Positions 61,760-64,000 of a DNA stretch of 64,000 nucleotides are shown piece after piece. A program made the position numbers and the translations under genes. Position 1 is the first letter of the stretch; the number at the start of each line of letters is the position of its first letter. The notes beneath the pieces are model-generated. The model made no database searches, had not been told where the DNA came from, and worked only from the letters and a program-made list of their open reading frames with translations. Origin of the DNA: JAVBLG01 sp031553655 (GTDB lineage: Bacteria > Desulfobacterota > Desulfovibrionia > Desulfovibrionales > Desulfovibrionaceae); contig JAVBLG010000032.1 in the NCBI GenBank assembly GCA_031553655.1, positions 5,693 to 69,692 of the forward strand, written 5' to 3'.

Positions 61760-63908
61760 GTTGCCATAATAGCTCATTATACTTGGGCAAAAGCCAGCGG
61801 TCATCGTCCACCATTTCTTCCAGAGCGTCGGCATGGGCGCGGCAGGCGGCCATAAGCGGCAGCAGCACTTCGCGCGCGGCAACGGCGCGCTTATGAACGC
61901 CACTCATGCGGTCAAGTTCTTCATGGCGCACGTCAAGCTCGTCCAGGGCTTGCATAAGCCCGGTGACATGTCCGCGCAGCTTGCTTACATATTCTTCCGG
62001 CAGCCCGTGCAGTTCGCTTACTTCTTTCAACCAGGAGATGCTCACGGGCAGAATCATGGTTCGGCCTATGGAAGATACCAGCTTGGTTTCCACATGCACG
62101 GCCCTGATATAGGTTTCCAACAAAATTTCCTGGCGGGCCAGCAATTCGCGTTCGGTGAGCACGCCGTGGCGCAAAAAAACGTTCATAACATCTATTTCAC
62201 TGTAATTATTCACGGCTGAAACCGTGTCGCGCAAATTGGGCAGGCCGCGTCGCGCCGCTTCCTTGGTCCATTCCGGGCTGTAGCCGTTGCCGTTGAACAC
62301 AATGGGCATGTGCTCGCTGTATTTTTCGGCCAGCATTTTCTGCACAGCCTTGGCCAAGGGCACGCCTTCGCTCACCGCCGTTTCCAGTTCGGTGGCGAGG
62401 TCGTCCAGGGCGCAGGCCACGGCGGCGTTCAAGGCGATGTTGGCCGGAGCGATGGACTGCGAGGATCCAAGGGCGCGGAATTCAAATTTGTTGCCTGTAA
62501 ACGCAAAGGGGCTGGTGCGGTTGCGGTCGGAAATGTCCTTGGGCAGCGGCGGCATGACTGACACGCCTATTTCCAAAGTGCCGCCCTTCCAGTCCGTGCC
62601 GTCTGACTTGCCGCTGATAATACTTTGCAACAGGCCGGTGAGCTGTTCCCCAAGGAAAATAGACAGAATGGCCGGAGGGGCTTCATTGGCTCCCAGGCGA
62701 TGATCGTTGCCCGCGCCGATTACTCCCAGACGCAGGGCCATGGCATGTCTGTGCACGGCGCGCATTACCGCGGCCAGGAAAACCAGGAATTGGGCATTGT
62801 CCAACGGAGTGGAACCGGGATCGAGCAGATTATTGCCTTCGGAATCGCATATTGACCAGTTGTTGTGCTTGCCCGAACCGTTCACCCCGGCAAAAGGCTT
62901 TTCATGCAGCAGGCAGGCGAATCCATGGCGTTCGGCCGTGGCGCGCAGCACTTCCATGACCAACATGTTGTGATCAGTGGCCAGATTGGCCTCCTCAAAC
63001 ATGGGCGCAAGCTCGAACTGGCCTGGGGCTACTTCATTGTGCCGGGTTCGTGCCGGAACGCCTAGGGCCAGCAGGCGCTTTTCCACTTCGGACATAAAAG
63101 CCAGCACGCGCGGGCTGATCGCTCCAAAATAGTGATCCTCAAGCTCTTGCCCCTTGCTGGGCTTGGCTCCGTAAACGGTGCGCCCTGCCAGCATAAGATC
63201 GGGGCGCAGCTTGAAATAGCGGCGATCCACCAGAAAATATTCCTGCTCCGCGCCAACCATGGCGCTTACCCGCGTGGCCGTGTTGTTGCCGAAAATACGC
63301 AGAATACGCAGGGCATGGGTGGAAAGGGCGTTCAGCGAGCGAAGCAACGGGGTTTTGCGGTCCAGAGCCTCGCCGGTGTAAGAGCAAAAGGCCGTGGGAA
63401 TGTAAAGAGTTTTGCCACAGCTGCTTTCCATCAGAAAGGCCGGGCTGGTGGGATCCCAGGCCGTGTATCCCCTGGCTTCGAAAGTGGAGCGGATGCCGCC
63501 GGAAGGAAAACTGGAAGCGTCGGGTTCGCCTTTAATCAGCATCTTGCCCGAAAATTCGTTGATGGTTTCGCCTCCAGGGATGGGCATGATGAAGGCGTCG
63601 TGCTTTTCGGCTGTATTGCCGGTCATGGGCTGGAACCAGTGGGTGTAGTGAGTGGCTCCGCGCTCAATGGCCCAGTTTTTCATTGCCCCGGCCACAACGT
63701 CGGCGTCGCCTTCTTTAAGCGGCTCGCCGCGTGCGGCAGCCTGTTCAAGGCGCTTGTACACGCCGCGCGGCAAAATTTCGTGCATAGCTTTGAGGCTGAA
63801 TACGTCCCGCCCAAAAATTTCTTTGGGCGACTACGAAAGGGAATCTGCGGGGGTAAAAACGTCGGATGCCACGGCTACGCGGGCAGCGTTGCGGGGGGTA
63901 TAAGACAT
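61755..63908 (-). CDS. glnN: Glutamine synthetase type III, interrupted by an in-frame TAG at codon 26
   Basis: The frame from ATG 63908 (behind AAAGGAGACACACC) reads 25 residues (MSYTPRNAARVAVASD...), then TAG at 63831-63833, then continues open for 692 codons to 61755. Both sides of the stop look like family sequence (PKEIFGRDVFSLKAM... resembles the usual IFGENVF segment), and the total of about 717 residues fits GSIII. Downstream motifs include THWFQPMTG, GVNGSGKHNNWS (ATP/glutamate region) and NRTSPFAFTGNKFEFR. The only restart after the TAG is ATG 63785, without a ribosome binding site. It may be a nonsense mutation, a read-through codon or a sequencing error. It is first in the block with gltB, dapF and dapL. 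Confidence 0.9.
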
Positions 63909-64000
63909 GGTGTGTCTCCTTTACGGGTTTGCGGATATGCTTTTTGCCAACAGATTTAGCAACAAGTATGCAAATAATTTAAATTTGGAATTTTATTTTT

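Noticed and set aside
63785..63833. Pyrrolysine insertion at the glnN TAG as the preferred explanation
   Set aside because: No known Pyl-containing glutamine synthetase, and TAG ends many genes in the window; kept only as one option to test.
1..64000. Prophage, insertion sequence, CRISPR array, tRNA or rRNA
   Set aside because: Read through for integrase/transposase motifs, regularly spaced repeats and RNA gene signatures; none was convincing. A tRNA or Rfam scan could not be run here.

Overview
The window looks like chromosome of a sulfate-reducer-type deltaproteobacterium (Desulfovibrionaceae-like). This is inferred from gene content: an archaeal-type early aromatic pathway (ADH synthase plus type II dehydroquinate synthase) linked to pheA-aroA-tyrA, LL-diaminopimelate aminotransferase for lysine, type III glutamine synthetase, and an AMP-ligase/XRE-cupin pair. 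Base composition is moderately G+C-rich by eye. I see no rRNA, tRNA, CRISPR array, insertion sequence or prophage.

Layout. 1-6246: trp operon, entered inside trpE, then a fused trpGD, trpC, trpF, trpB, trpA. 6390-9386: a small lipoprotein, a Wza-like export protein and a convergent LysR regulator. 9756-14346 (minus): glyoxylate utilisation (gcl, glxR, hyi) with an IclR regulator and matching palindromic operators before both gcl and iclR. 14550-16025 (minus): flagellin behind a sigma-54 promoter. 16250-21525: a YhaO/YhaN (SbcD/SbcC-like) nuclease-ATPase pair. 21995-24139: a Cache chemoreceptor. 24204-29648: an aromatic amino acid operon preceded by a Phe/Tyr/Trp-rich leader peptide and a terminator/antiterminator. 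29781-31905: two membrane proteins (DUF401, Bax-inhibitor-1 type). 32093-39130: rnr, murJ, an RluA-type pseudouridine synthase, prmA and a glycosyltransferase. 39160-41227 (minus): an A+T-richer two-gene Septu-like anti-phage system. 41270-49107 (minus): trkH, trkA, a hybrid histidine kinase, an acyl-CoA ligase and an XRE-cupin regulator. 49282-53335: hypF, a YgjP-like metallopeptidase and a DUF4160/DUF2442 pair. 53405-63908 (minus): cfa, then a nitrogen/lysine block dapL-dapF-gltB-glnN.

How the genes work together. The aro and trp blocks supply chorismate and all three aromatic amino acids, and the leader peptide lets the aro operon sense charged aromatic tRNAs. In the reference Desulfovibrio arrangement I know, aro and trp genes are contiguous; here they are about 18 kb apart. 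glnN and gltB form a GS-GOGAT pair whose glutamate feeds the aminotransferase DapL, which shares the block with dapF.

Most notable: (1) the aromatic attenuator at 24.2-24.5 kb; (2) an in-frame TAG at codon 26 of glnN; (3) a Septu-like system whose HNH protein lacks the usual catalytic histidine; (4) a three-copy 43-bp hairpin repeat and a two-copy palindromic repeat; (5) a (TCT)10 tract inside hypF, one of several low-complexity insertions in otherwise conserved enzymes. I did not find a system that I would call wholly undescribed.
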